From assembly GCA_013399015.1 (NCBI GenBank), contig VWZX01010273.1, forward strand, positions 8,284,117 through 8,348,116: a DNA stretch of 64,000 bases. The letters run 5' to 3'. Numbering within the stretch: the first letter of the stretch is position 1; every line of letters begins with the position of its first letter. Shown here one piece after another: positions 22,474-35,074 of this stretch. Position numbers and translations under genes: made by a program. The notes below the pieces were generated by a model. It had not been told where the DNA came from, ran no database searches, and saw only the letters and a list, made by a program, of their open reading frames with translations. This stretch comes from Galbula dea. Its lineage: Eukaryota > Chordata > Aves > Piciformes > Galbulidae.

Positions 22474-25097
22474 AGATGAATATGTTTGTGCATCTCCTGA
22501 GGGCTCTACAGAAATCCCTCTTCTAGATCAAACAAATAATCAGTCTAGTCTTGTCCTTTCCCTGGCCCATTCAGGTGGTCCCCAGGAGGAGCTAAGAAAC
22601 TGCTATGGGCTGGATCCTTGCTTTAGCAGAGCATCCTGCTGCACAGAGACTGATGTGAGGCCTGAGGCATAACATTTTTAGGATCCCTCATAAGATGGCA
22701 CAAGATCTCTCTGAAACCACCTTGCTGGGTAAACAAGGTTGCTGTTCTGCAGAGCACCAACTCTTCTCTTGGTCTCTGCTTTGTCAGGCTAAGCTGGGTA
22801 GTCCAGACTGTCTCACTGGAAAGTGTGTGGCTGTTTTGTCCCCATCCAGCAGGAGAATTTCCCTCTCCACCCCAATGAGATGTACCTGGTGAAAGGAGCC
22901 CCTGCTGTTGCAGAGGAGGGCTCTGTGTGGGGCTGTCTTTAGCAGCACACAGACAGTGCTGGGGCTCTGCTGGTACCTGTGGCTCTGCCAGGCAGCCTCA
23001 GAGAGTGGACTGATGGGATGAGGACAGCTGGCAGGAACATGAATTGTGTGGGCACAGCTCCATGCAGTGTTCTTCATGGTCAGAGAGCTTTGCAGATATT
23101 GATCCTGAAGTACAGTAAACCAGGTTTGGTTTCCATAATAGAGCCCAGATGTTATTCACTGTCTGAATCATTTGATAGAGCTGCTCTAGGGACCAAATCC
23201 TCCCACCTCTCCTCACCTTCCTTGCAGGAGCTCATCTCAGATTTCAAGGCAGTGACAAGAAACTTCAGCTGTAGCAGATGTGTCTTCCCCTGAGACAAGC
23301 AGCATCCTCCCTCTTCTGCCAGACACCTTCCCTTGCTGGCCATGTGTGAAGTCTGCAGTGGAAACACTGGGTTTACTTGGAACATCTGAACCTTGCATGC
23401 TCTGCCTTGTTGTCACATCAAAGGAGCAGAGCTGCAATCATTAGGAAGGCTTTTTGTCCTCTCTCACTGTGTGCCCTTGGAGCTGTGGAGAGCCCAGCAG
23501 CTTGCAAGGGAGATGCTGCTGTTGTTCCCATTTCCTCTCTTCATCTTTTTCTAGCAGTGTTCTTTCTTATTTTCCCCATCCTGTGTCCTACAGCTTTAGT
23601 TTCTTGTCTGATCCTGAGAAGGATTTCCCTCTGCATGGACCTAATTGCATCTTTGGCTAAGCAAAGCTGACCTCTGCAGCTGTCCAGGGAGCACTGGGGT
23701 GAATCCAGCAAGCATCCCATGTCTGCTGCTGCTGTGGCTAGGAGCACGAGGTGCTCTCCTCAGGCCATGTGTTCAGAAGGTTTGCCAGCCCTCAGCTTTT
23801 AAAAGGCATCAGCCAGATGCTGAAGTGAAAAGCAAACAAAACAAGTGCCATGGGCTGACACAAATGGGGCTTTTGGAAACTGATGTTCTTAGTTTGCTTT
23901 CTCATGCTGAGTTCTTGGAGGCTTCTGCATGAGCTGCCAGGAATGCTTGAATCCCAGTATTCCACTGGATTGCAGGAGCTCAAGTGGAATGGCAGATACT
24001 AAAGAGATTTGGGAGAAGATGATGCCAAACCCCAGGTTTAGAGCTGTTGTGGGTTGTGCACAGGCTGTGGTAGTGTCAACTTCAAAGGAAGTCTGGAGCC
24101 ATGGTGAACTTTCCTGTGCTTCCTTCAGGTTGGGGTAAGATGGTTGGGAAGCCCTGTGGGGCTTTGGAACCAAGTGGGTTTTTTCCTCTTCTCTGTGTGT
24201 CACAGAGCACTGAAGCAGGAACAGATACTGGTTTGTGCTCTTAGAGATTGTGGAGGTTTGTTTTTGGAGGAGAAGGGGCTCTGGAAGGGGCCAGGGATAG
24301 AGGAAAATCTGGCAAGTGATAAGACTGAGAGCAGAGAGGCTTGTGATGTTCCTGCTTTCTGTCCAGGGAGGTGTGTGCAGTTCATTTAGCAGAGATGGCA
24401 TCTGAAGGAGGAGCTGTTGTCCTGGCCTCTCTGCTTGTCATCCCTGTGTTGGTACAAGGCTTTGGGTCTGCACCAGTTCATGGCCTCATCTGTGTGGAGG
24501 GGACTGCTTGGGCTAGGAGAGTCTTTGAGGCTGATGTGTGCCTGAAAGCCCCACAGGAAAGGTTGGTGATGTGCTGAGGGTGGCAGGAGACCTCTGGAAA
24601 TGTGACTGGGATCCATGAACCTCCTGACATCTGCTGTGGTGGTGGCCCAGCTCTCTGGCCATGGGGGTGACCAGAACTGGTGGTGCTGGTAGGATCCTGG
24701 CAGATGCAAAGATGTCAGTGTTCATAGCAGGTGACGTGTCACAGGCTGGGGCAACCTGCATTTCTGAGGAGATGAGAAGGGTATGGGTAAGGGAAAGCTC
24801 TGGAGAAGTCTTCTACAGCTTTTTGGAGAGAATTGGGCTTTAGCAGGCAGGTGCTGGATGAAAAAAAGCAATGCAGTGAAAGCTTGAGAAGTGCCAGGTC
24901 CAGTTGCTGTAGCTGTGCAGCAGAGGTGACAGCATCTGGCTGTGGATTGCTTCCTACCTCAAGGTCTTCAGAGGAATAACAAGCAGGGTATCTGCAGCCC
25001 TTTGGAGGAGCAGGACTGCTAGCTTTGTGCTGTTAAAAATAAAACTGTGGAGTGTTTAAGCCTGGCAAAGCATCTGTGAGTAAGAGTAGTGCTTTCA

Positions 25098-25130
25098 CCT
25101 GCCTCAGTTTCCCCACTGACAAACGAAGAG
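25098..25130 (+). repeat. Possible ancient MIR-like SINE relic
   Basis: The segment ctgcctcagtttccccactg matches the MIR element GCCTCAGTTTCCTCATCTG in sense orientation. It is a short relic next to a CR1 piece. Confidence 0.35.
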
Positions 25131-25187
25131 GAGCTCATCTCCAGCTGGGAATTGAAGCTCTAGGTGACCTGGAGGCTGACAGCATGG

Positions 25188-25262
25188 TCACAGAATCCCA
25201 AAGGCTGGAAGAGACCTCAGAGGTGATCAAGTCCAACCATACCTATCACTAAGATACCACTA
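25188..25262 (-). repeat. CR1 LINE 3'-end fragment
   Basis: The sequence tcacagaatcccaaaggctg, then gaagagacctcagaggtgat and caagtccaaccat is the reverse complement of a CR1 3' tail. The body is missing. Confidence 0.65.
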
Positions 25263-25340
25263 AAGGATGGGTGTTGAAGTCTCCTCTCTAGACAAATGGC
25301 CTCTCTCCCTGTCAGATAAAATTGACTGGCAAGGAGTGGT

Positions 25341-25630
25341 GGGGCTGAGCTATGCCCAGGGGGGAGCTGAGCTGTGTCTAAGGGAGCCGAGCTGTGCCCA
25401 GGGGTAGCTGAGCTGGGTCTAAGGGAGCTAAGCTGTGCCCAGGGGTAGCTGAGCTGGGTCTAAGGGAGCTGAGCTGTGCCCAGGGGGAGCTGAGCTGTGT
25501 CTAAGGGAGCTGAGCTGTGCCCAGGGGTAGCTGAGCTGGGTCTAAGGGAGCTAAGCTGTGCCCAGGGGGAGCTGAGCTGTGTCCAGGGAGGCTGAGCTGC
25601 ATGCCTGAGCTAGCAGCTGAGCTGAGGGGG
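25341..25630 (+). repeat. 20-bp minisatellite with 40-bp higher order, GAGCTGAGCTG-rich
   Basis: About 14 tandem copies of a 20-bp unit, of the type gagctgagctgtgcccaggg, alternate with variants ending gtgtctaag or gggtctaag, so pairs repeat every 40 bp. The + strand, which is the non-template strand for CRACR2B, is G-rich and packed with AGCT. Copies differ by few bases, so the array is young or homogenised. Confidence 0.9.
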
Positions 25631-26030
25631 AGAGGTGACCATACTGCTGAGCTGTATTTTCCCAGTAACTCTTGGGGCTGTGGCCTAAGTACTTGGTTCT
25701 TTGGGGGGTGGGAGAAGCAGAGCCAGCCCTTCCTGCTGTGAACTGTTGCAAGGCAGAGCTGCTGCCCTCTGCCCAGCTCCCCTCTTTGGCAGGTGCAGAG
25801 CCTGCTGAGCTTTGCCCAAGACAGAAGACAGCGTCATCACGGCTCAGATAAGATAAAGAGTCACCAAATCCTTGTTACCCTTGGCAGGTGTGGCTAGATG
25901 CTGGCTGGCATCTGAGGAGAAGCTGTGGGGAGGGTTGCAAAGCCTCTAGAAAAGGTGGGGACTTGATGCTGGAGCCCAAAAGAGAAGGTGGCTGTGTACC
26001 CCAAGGGACATGACAGTGAGGGATGGGCCT

Positions 26031-26044
26031 GGGGGGGGGGGGGG
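26031..26044 (+). repeat. Run of 14 G
   Basis: Fourteen consecutive G on the + strand are followed by aggga. Length is likely to vary between individuals or reads. It could form a G-quadruplex in the transcript. Confidence 0.85.
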
Positions 26045-27642
26045 AGGGATGAAATAGCCACCCAGGAGCCCTGTGGGCAGAAGGACTTGTGCTGTGTGTT
26101 CTCTGCCTGTGCCCTGCTGGGCTTGGTGTTGCCCCATCAGCATCTCTCTTGGCTCTGTGGCCTCTGAGCAGGGCTGAAGAGCTCTTCAGCAGCAGCACTG
26201 CCAGAGCCTCTCTCTTCAGCTGTCAGGTTTTTCAGGTTCAGAGAAGTCTGTTGTCCTGAACTCTGCCCTTCTGCCTGGGCTCAGGGAACCAGGAAAAGAA
26301 CTCAGGCTTTATGAGAGGGAAGAAGGACTGGTCCCACAACCATCCATGTTTCATCCATTGCCTGCTTTGCTCCTGTGCTTGAGAGCTGCCTTCCCTCCTC
26401 CTCACCCTCTTTGCCTCTTCATGGAGTTCTCAAGATCCCTGCTCTCCCTTTCCTTCCTCCCAGACACAAAGCCAGAGCAGTGAATCCTCTGCTGCAGTAC
26501 AGATGCACAAACTGCTTTGATTTCAGTGTGTTTCCTGGGGCACAGAAAGAGCCTTGTGCTTCCCATGCAAATCTGCTTGCTCAATCCAAGCTGCTAAATG
26601 CAAACACCCCACTAGTGGCTGTTGCCTCTGGGCAGGGTGCTGTGGGCTTTATGGAAAGCATGAAGATAAGCCCTCAGGAGCTGGGAAAGCAAAGCTCGAC
26701 TCAGATTTGAGCTGGAGTGAGGTCAGCATGGCTGTAGGTCATTCCCAACCCATTTCCAGACTCCTGAGGTGGGAAAAGCAATGTTTCCAGCTGCCAGCAG
26801 CAAGGAAATGAGCCTTCAGAGAAGGGGATTAACATTTATTAGTTAAGGGGCTCTGGGGGTTGGTTGGTTCTTGTCTCCCCTCTCTCTTTCCCACCTCCCT
26901 GCTGTGCCCAAGTGTAGAATGGACATGATGTGGTGACTCAGCCTGCTCTGATGCCTGGATCCCTTTCTTCTGCTCAGGTGCTCACTCTCTGATCATGCTT
27001 GAGAGCTGCTGCCCTAGCTGTGGGGAGCTGTGGTGATGCTTGGGTTCTCTTAATCCAATTAGGTCTGAAAATCCACTTCTCTGAGCAATACCTGTTGTGT
27101 GGAGGGGGTGGTGCTCAAGTGTTTTTTACCCAGTCCAAACCTTTTCAGGCACTGGTGGGTGAAGCTTTTCTCTTTTCAGCCTGCACCACCAAATACAGAG
27201 GGGGTGCAGTGTGGTTGAATTAGCATTGCTATAACAACTGTAACTCCTTCTATTTCCTCCCCTTTATCCATGTACCACTAAGGATTCATTAATGTGGCTC
27301 CAAAATGCTATTTATTGTCTGTGTGTGTGTTTGATAAGCTGTTTTGTTCTGGTCAGTACTGAGAGAAGCTTTATAAAGGACCCCAGGAGGAGATTAGAGG
27401 CAGGACAAGGTGCAGGAGAGCAGTTTGCTCCCTTCTTTGTGCTGTTCCAGCAGCATCCTGCCTGAGACCATGGTTCAGTCTCAGGCATCACCTCTGCAGC
27501 CACAGTAAGCAAAAGGGTGAGTAAACACAACTCTGCTGCTCACAGGCAGGTCCCTCACTTGCTATGGGTTGGTTTGGGGTCGTTTTGCCTCAGCTATGGT
27601 GCTAGAGCCTGCCCAAAAGGATGTGTGACCCTGGGGCTGAGG

Positions 27643-27862
27643 CAGAGCAGAGCCCATGAGGGGTGGAGAGGGGATTGCCCTGGTCTGAGGGGAGCAGAGC
27701 TGAACCCCATGAGGGGTGGAGAGGTGATTGCCCTAGAGGGGAGCAGAGCTGAACCCCATGAGGAGTGGGGAGGTGATTGCCCTGGTCTGAGGGGAGCAGA
27801 GCTGAACCCCATGAGGGATGGAGAGGTGATTGCTCTGGTCTGAGGGGAGCAGAGCTGCCCTC
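27643..27862 (+). repeat. Minisatellite, about four copies of a 52-59 bp unit
   Basis: The unit runs gagcagagctgaaccccatg, aggggtggagaggtgattgc, cctggtctgagg. One copy lacks about 7 bp in the last segment. The units stay open in one + strand frame, but there is no sign of coding use: it lies inside intron 1. Confidence 0.88.
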
Positions 27863-29659
27863 TGGCAGCACAGGGCCCTACCAGATGGCTCAGGGAAGCT
27901 TGTTGGCCCTGTTCAAAGTGTACCAAAGACAGATGTGATGGTTTGGAGCACTCCTCACATCCATTGCTCAGTCTGGAGTTTGGAATAGCCATCTTGAAAC
28001 CCATGAGGAAGGACCTGCCTTTACCTTTGCTCTCTGCAGGTCCCATCATCACCTGCTGCTGGGAGGCTGGGGCTCTGGGGCTCCTCTGTTTGCAGGGCCA
28101 GGAGGTCTCTCATGTGCAGATGCCAGCTGGAGTCTTCTCAGTGGGGATGGGTGGAAGAGTGGCTTTTGCTCTCTGCAGAGGCTGGGCTTGCCTGCTCTCA
28201 TGGCTTGTATGGCAAAGCTTGTTTGCTGGGCAAATATTATCCTTGAGGGCTGACACAAAGAAGCATTTGGGGCAGGGGTGAGCAAAGGGGACAGAACCAT
28301 AGCAGGTGATGATGAACCAGCCTGCCAGGGTCTCCCCACCTTCTTTTATGTCTTTGTTGCTTTCCAAGAAGTCCTCAGGCTTCAGCAGCAGGAGCTGGCA
28401 GAGCTGAGGCCAACCTCATGCTGCCTGAAAGAGCATGGAACAACAAATCCCCCTTGGCATCTCCATCTGCCAGCAGGGAGGTGGCTTGGCTGCCTTTGGC
28501 TGGAGCTGTGGGCTAGAGCTTTGGTCAGTGGCAGGATGGAGGGTGGCATCTCAGGCTGCTTCAGTGAGAAGGTCCTGGGGTGTGCCCCCCACCCCTGGGG
28601 TGTCTTTTACAGTGCTTTGGAAAGATGCTTCTTGCACTGTCACCTTGTACTCTGCCTTTCTGCTTCCCTAAGCTCCCTGTGCTCCTGTGACCAGGTTGCC
28701 AACTAGGTAAGAGAGGAATTAAACCTGAGGCAGGCTTCCCAGGGGTAGTTCCCAGGGGATGGGAGACAGGCAGCAAGCCACCTACAGGCACAACTACAGC
28801 TCCTCAGAGAAGGTCAGGCAGCATGAGGTGAGGGAAATCAGCTGGTTCCCCTTTTGCCTCAGGCAGGCAGCTCAGAAACAAACCCTTCTCCTTCACAGCT
28901 CTACAGCAGGCAGGGTGACAAGGAATGTACCTTGGGAGCTTAAGGCAGGTTTTCTTCTGCTGCTTTCTGCCCTGATGGCTACTAGCCCAGGTTGGAAAGG
29001 GCCTGAGATGCATGTAGGGAGCATTGCAAACCACACCTCCTAGCCTGGACCTGCTCTGGTTCTCTATTTACAGTGGCAGTGCTCGTTCTCTGCTAGCTTT
29101 TTGCTGAGGAGTATGCTGCTGGTTCCAGGGAAGGGGAGCAATACTGTCCTGCTGCTTGAGGTATCTGGGGAGACCTGCAGGGAGAGAAGATGAGGTGGTG
29201 CCAGCAGGGTGGAGGGGAGGGGGAGAAAGTCTCTGTCATTTGGGCCAGGAATCATTTCAGAGGGAAGTGGGAGGTTGCTGGGTCTCAGCAAAGTCTCTCC
29301 CCAGGAACTTTCTGCTCTGATTTCCTGCTTTGCTTTAAAGCAGCAGAGTAGAACAGGCTGGAGAGCAAGCAACCTTGGCTAGCACTGCAGAACACAGGCA
29401 GCAGTCCCAGGATGGAGGGAGGAGAGTGTCATGATCAGTTGGCAAGAGCTGGAGGGGCTTAATTAACAGCTGGTTAATGCTTCAGTTTGGATGAGCCAAG
29501 GGCTGGGCAGATGTTGAGCTGGAGAAGCTTCCTCTGGCTTCTCCTGTGGTTCTGCAGGTTGCTTAGCTGATTCTAGTGGCTCCTTGATTTGGGGAAGGCT
29601 GCTGATTTAGAGTAATGGCTGCAATGGTTATGTTGTCAAAGGTGAAGGGGGAAAAGGAC

Positions 29660-29850
29660 ATGCATGGAACAGAGCAGTGGCACAGGCTGCCCAGAGGGGC
29701 TGGGGAGTCTCCTCCAAACCTCTCTGGATGTGCCTCTGTGTGACCTGGTCTAGGGAATCCTGCTGTGGCAGGGGGGTTGGACTAGATGATCTTTCCAGGT
29801 CCCTTCCAGTTCTTGACATTGGTTCTGTGATGGATGCTGTGATTCTGTGG
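29660..29850 (+). repeat. CR1 LINE 3' end, sense
   Basis: It contains caggctgcccagaggggctg, gtgtgacctggtctaggg, then ggttggactagatgatcttt and cccttccagttcttgacatt. This is a different CR1 subfamily from the 32-34 kb copies. Confidence 0.85.
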
Positions 29851-32413
29851 GCTTGGGCTGTTGTGCCATGGGTGTCTGGAGCTGGTTGGATTGAAAACTA
29901 AGGATTTTCTGCTCAATGGACCTTCACAAACACTTGTCAGGAGCTCCTCCACTCTCAGGAGCAATATCCCCCTCCCTACCCCCCTTTGCTGTAACCCTGC
30001 ATCACTTCTGCTGCTGTGGGCTCCTGACTTGGCTCCATCTTTATGTCAAGGAGAGAACTGGTTCTCCCTCCCTCAGGAATTTCACCTCCTTGTACAAGCT
30101 GAACCCAAAGGACCTCTCAGAGAACATCTGCTGCTGACTTTGTTCCATGCTTTGCTGGCTCCTTGTGCTGAGCTGTGCCTGGGAGGCAGGGACCCTGTGC
30201 CCTTCAGCTGCACCTGATGCCCTGCCTGCTGCAGGAGCAGCTCAGGATTTGGGGCTGCTCCCAACCTCCTTTACTCTTCTGTCTTGTAGAAGTCTGAGGC
30301 TTGCAGTGTTTTGTTGTGATTGTTCCCCTGTGGCTGGGAAAAGGGGAGGATATTTCTGAGACCTGATATGGGTTCCTGGATGTTCAAGAGTGTTCCTCTC
30401 TTCTCTTAGGAGAGGGAGTGGGAGTGTTCATTCCCTAGGTCCCCAAGGCTTCACCTGGGGCCCCACCAGTGCTCTGATAGCCAGGAGGTATTTCTACTCA
30501 GGGTATGGATTTCATCCTCTTCCAGAGCATTCCAGGAAAGGTGTTTTGCATAGCACAGCCAACACTGCCTTGGCTCCCAGCAAAGGGCTGAACCCTTACC
30601 TTTACACCCACTGTTAGCTGAGGGCTACCCAAGTGTCACCCACCTCTGCATGTGGCCATTCTCATCTCCATGAGGCAGAGAGTAAATTAACTGTCTTCCT
30701 GAAGCTGGCTTCACCCAGCTGCCTCTGTTTGTTGTTCTAAAAGCATCTGCAGGAAGGTCAAACTGTCCCTGGGTTCCATACATTGCTCCTGGGCAAAACC
30801 AGTACAGCACCAGGCATGGAGAGGCTTCTCCAGGGAGTTGTGGTGCCTAGAAACCCTCTCCATCCTCACTCCTACTTCCTATGTCAGCCAGCCCTGTGCT
30901 TTAATGCTCTGCAGAGAGGTGTTCCCTTTGCTAGAGGGGCAGGGAAGGCAGGAGGGAGTTGCCAGCAAGGTTCAATTCAAGAAGCTGAGGAGCTGCCCTG
31001 CATTTGTGTACCTTCCTGTAAAGACTGTTTGAAGAGCTTTCAGTGTCAGCTTAGGGCTGGAGCTTGTCTTCCTGCTGGGACATTCCTGCCTGCCACATCA
31101 GCCCTTGGAAAGGAGGAGGAGAAGAGAGGAGGGATCTCCTCCACCTGGGCCTTCTCATGCTCAGTTTCCACTTGGAATCAAAAGTGCTCCAGCATGATGT
31201 CAAAGACCAAGTCCTCTGCCTTCTCTCCTCCTTTTCCCACACCTGGGCTGGCAAAGAAAGTTTGTTTGCCTCCTGCCAAGGTGCCTGGCCCATAGGTGCC
31301 ACCTGCTCTGGGGTCAGCATGCTTGGTGTTAAGCTCTGCATGCTCTGCCCACTGGTTGCTGAGCTCCAGGCAGGACCTACCTTCAGCTTCCCCACACTGA
31401 TAGCAGTGTTTGGCTCAGAGGAGCACAGGCTGTGTTACCTCCTCACAGCTGAAACATCCTGGTTCCTCAATCACCTTTTGAGCTGATTGCCTCTGCCCTC
31501 CAACATCCACACAGTGCTGGCAGAACATCAGCAGCAGTCACATCAGTGGGAAGCTTGATACTGCTCAGAACCTTTTCTACCTGCCCAGGTGAATGGCTGC
31601 TTGTTTTCTGCTGGCTAACCATGTCCTTTGTGGATGTGCAGCATCATCTCCAGCCTCTGCAAATACAGAGAACTCTTCTTCCTGAAGCCAAAGGGCTGCT
31701 GTTCCCATTCCTCTGCTGCTGTGCTGTGTAGGATGAATCCATATGCTGCACTGCATGAGATGTTGCAGTGTTCTTTTGGGTCTTTTTAAAACCCAGAAAG
31801 GTTTCAGGCAACCTGTAATTCTTTGTCAAGTGGAGGGATCTGCAAAATAATGCAAAAGAGTTGGTTTTAAACTAGCTCTTGCTATTTGTAATGCTCTTTA
31901 CTTCTGAAAAACCAGCTGTGTGCTCTGGTTCCCTTGGCAGATCCAAGACCATTAGCTGTTGATGGAAAAAATCTGGGGTGGATTTTGGTTTGAGCTGCTG
32001 AGAATGAACTCTTGGCCCAAAAACCTGTTAGAGGAAAAACTGATGTTTTCTCTCTCCACTCCCCAAGCCAAAGCCCTGGTGAGCAGGGGAGGTTCCAGTG
32101 CCAACACACCCTCCAGTGCCAGAGCTGCAGAGTGCCCCTACCCCTTGGGCAGCACTGGGCTGGGGGTGAGGGAGGATGTGTGGCAAGTTCTGGGGGAAAG
32201 GATATTGCTTTGGTGTGCTGTGGGTACCTGTGTGTGGGGAAGAGCTCTTCCATGGATGGTCCTTGGCATGGCTGGGTGCTTTCTGTTGTGCTGGGGGATT
32301 GGGAAGCATCAGGGAGTGCAGTTTGAAGAAGTTGATTTGTTCACCTCGTGAAATCCAAACAGAATGGTTACTGATCTCAAGTTGCTTGCAGGTAGGACTG
32401 CAGAGTCTGCATC

Positions 32414-32825
32414 ATAGAACCTAGAATGGCCCAGGTTGGAAGGGACCCTAAAGATCTTCTAGCTCCAACCCTCCTGCCATGGGCAGGGATGCCACACACT
32501 AGAGCAGGTTGCCCAGGGCCACATCCAGCCTGGCCTTGAACACAGCCAGGGCTGGGGCAGCCACAACCCCTCTGGGCAACCTGTTCCAGTGCCTCAGCAC
32601 CTTCTGGGTAAAGAACCTCCTTCTCATTTCTAGTCTAAATTTCCCCTCCTTCAGCTTATCTCCATTCCCCCTTGTCCTGTTACCATCTGAGCAGCTGAAA
32701 AGTCTCTCCCCTTCTAGCTTGCCATCCCCCTTTAGGTACTGGAAGGCTGCTAGAAGCTCTCCCTGAAGCCTTCTCTTCTCCAGGCTGAACAACCCCAACT
32801 CCCTCAGCCTGTCCTCCCTGGCAGA
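32414..32825 (-). repeat. CR1 LINE, 3' part, antisense
   Basis: It starts tagaacctagaatggcccag and gttggaagggaccctaaaga and runs back into the ORF2 end (GLFSLEKRRLQGELLAAF on the minus strand). It is very similar to the copy at 34031-34440, in the same direction 1.6 kb away. Confidence 0.95.
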
Positions 32826-32920
32826 TGATTTTAGCAGGGATCAAGAAGTTGAGGTGGTTAAGTTATGAAGAAGTGTTCCTTTGGGATGAACTTCAGTGAG
32901 AGGAAGGGTGAATTTCAGTT

Positions 32921-33270
32921 ATAGAATCATCTTGGCTGGAAGAGACCTTGAAGATCATCCAGTCCAACCATTAACCAGCACTGCCAGGTCACCACCTGAC
33001 CATGGCCCTCAGCACCACATCTCCAGGGCTTTTCAGCCCCTCCAGGGGTGGTGACTCCAGCACTGCCCTGGGCAGCCTGGGCCAGGGCTTGACAACCCTT
33101 TTGGGGAAGATATTTTTCCCAATCTCCAAACTAAACCTCCCCTGGCACAACTTGAGGCTATTTCCTCTTGTCCTACTTGTTCCCTGGGAGAAGAGACTAA
33201 GCCCTAGCTGGCTCCAGGCTCCTTTCAGGGTGTCTCTCCTCAGTCTCTTTCTCTCCAGGCTGTCCATGTT
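32921..33270 (-). repeat. CR1 LINE, 3' part, antisense, second subfamily
   Basis: It starts atagaatcatcttggctgga and agagaccttgaagatcatcc, followed by the cagcactgccaggtcaccac block shared with 37978-38300. It lies head to tail 100 bp after the previous copy. Confidence 0.92.
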
Positions 33271-33449
33271 TCTGGGATGTTCCTCTGTATTTTCCTGGCA
33301 TCTCCTTTGCTGAAGTCATCCCTGATTGCAGCCTGGTTTAGCTCAGGGCTATCGAGCTGGGCTAATCTCCTGCTGAGTAAACAACACAAAGGTTCCTGGA
33401 TTTGTTCCTGTTTCCTTAAAGGGACACAATCAAGGGCAGGCAATTAAAA

Positions 33450-33462
33450 GAGAGAGAGAGAG
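33450..33462 (+). repeat. Short GA microsatellite
   Basis: A run of GA dinucleotides is followed by gtgagtgaa. It is short and only mildly imperfect. Confidence 0.7.
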
Positions 33463-34030
33463 TGAGTGAAGTGGAGCTCTAGATATTACACCTGATTTGA
33501 GGCTCTCTGCCCAGGGTGTGTATGGGTTTCTTGAAGGCAAAAAAAAAAAACCCCAAACCCTCCCCAAACAATTGATGTTTTATTTCATGTATTTTTTCAG
33601 TGTATTTCTTTTCCTGCAGTTCCCTTTGGGAAGGGAGAAGCCAAGAACCACCCAAACAAATTCCAAACAATGGAAACAAATGTCCTAGAGGAGGGAAAGA
33701 GCAAAACCTCTTTTTCTTTCTGCTCTCCCTCAGCCTCCTCAGGCACTGGGGCAGAGCTCAGTCAAACACATTTCCACCAGATGGGTGCCCAGTTGCCCTG
33801 AGCAGCCTGTGGAAGTCCCAAGCTGTGTGGAAACCAGATTGACACAGGGGTCAGCATCATTCCCTGGCCAGACCTCTGCTCTGCCTTCACCTGCCCAGGT
33901 TGTGTGGCTGTTATTTTGTCAGAATAGCTGCTGCTTCCATGCAACTAGGATAAAGACTGTAAATATGTGTGTTTGATCACTGACTCCTGCAGCACTAGGA
34001 GATCTGGGATATGTAGATGTGGCTGTGGCA

Positions 34031-34440
34031 TAGAATCCTAGAATGGTTTGGGTTGGAAGGGGCCTTCAAGATCATCTGGCTCCAACCCCCTGCCATGGGC
34101 AGGGATGCCACTCACTAGACCAGGTTGCCCAGGGCCACATCCAGCCTGGCCTTGGACACAGCCAGGGCTGGGGCAGCCACAACCTCTCTGGGCAACCTGT
34201 TCCAGTGCCTCAGCACCCTCTGGGTAAAGAACCTCCTTCTAATCTCCAGTCTAAATTTCTCCTCCTTCAGCTTGTCTCCATTCCCCCTTGTCCTGTTGCC
34301 ATCTGAGCAGTTGAAAAGCCTCTCCACTTCTAGCTTGCAATCCCCCTTTAGGTGCTGAAAGGCTGCTAGAAGGTTCCCCTGAAGCCTTCTCTTCTCCAGG
34401 CTGAACAACCCCAACTCCCTCAGCCTGTCCTCACAGGGGA
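34031..34440 (-). repeat. CR1 LINE, 3' part, antisense
   Basis: It starts tagaatcctagaatggtttg, then ttggaaggggccttcaagat. The ORF2 end reads LREKGL-type residues and FFTQRVLRHWNRLPREVV on the minus strand, close to the 32414-32825 copy. Confidence 0.95.
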
Positions 34441-35074
34441 GATCCCACAGCAAGCTCTTTTGACAGTAAATTCAAACCACTGGGAGGGAAGAGAAGCTAG
34501 CCCAAAGAGAGCAAGTGGCATCCCTTTGCTCTAGGATGGTGTGAGGACCTGTGAACCTTTTCTTGCCCTTCTCTTGTGACATGGACCTGTTACTCAGCTG
34601 CTCCTGGCTGCTCCTCCCATGCCAGCAGCAAGCAACAAGTGCTTTGGACTCCCCCATCTTGGTCTGCTTTTGCTATGCATGTGTCATTTGCTGAAGCAAC
34701 AAGTTTCTGCTGGAAGAATCTCTTCCCCCAGCCCTTCTTCTCCTTCTCTTTGTGCAGTGTCTTCTGGAGCATGAGATCAGACCTGTCTCAGCCAGCCTCT
34801 GCAGCAGTGCACACCCAAACACCCAGTGAATGCCTGCCTTGAGCAGTGTGAGGCTGTCTCTGCAGCAGGAGCAGAAAGGAAAGGGTGTGTGTGTGTTCTT
34901 CTGAGCTGTTGAAACCAACAGCTTAAATATTTAGCTTTAGTCTGAGGCTGTTTTTGTTGTTTCTAATAACATTGTCTTAGGCAGAGATGCAGGAGGATGG
35001 GAAACTTCCCAGCAAGTATCTGAGCACTTCAGTTTGGGCTAGTCCCTGGACCCCTACTGGGTACCTGGAATGAG

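Noticed and set aside
25341..25630. True immunoglobulin switch region
   Set aside because: There are no immunoglobulin constant exons nearby, and the array lies in a CRACR2B intron. It is kept only as a sequence resemblance.
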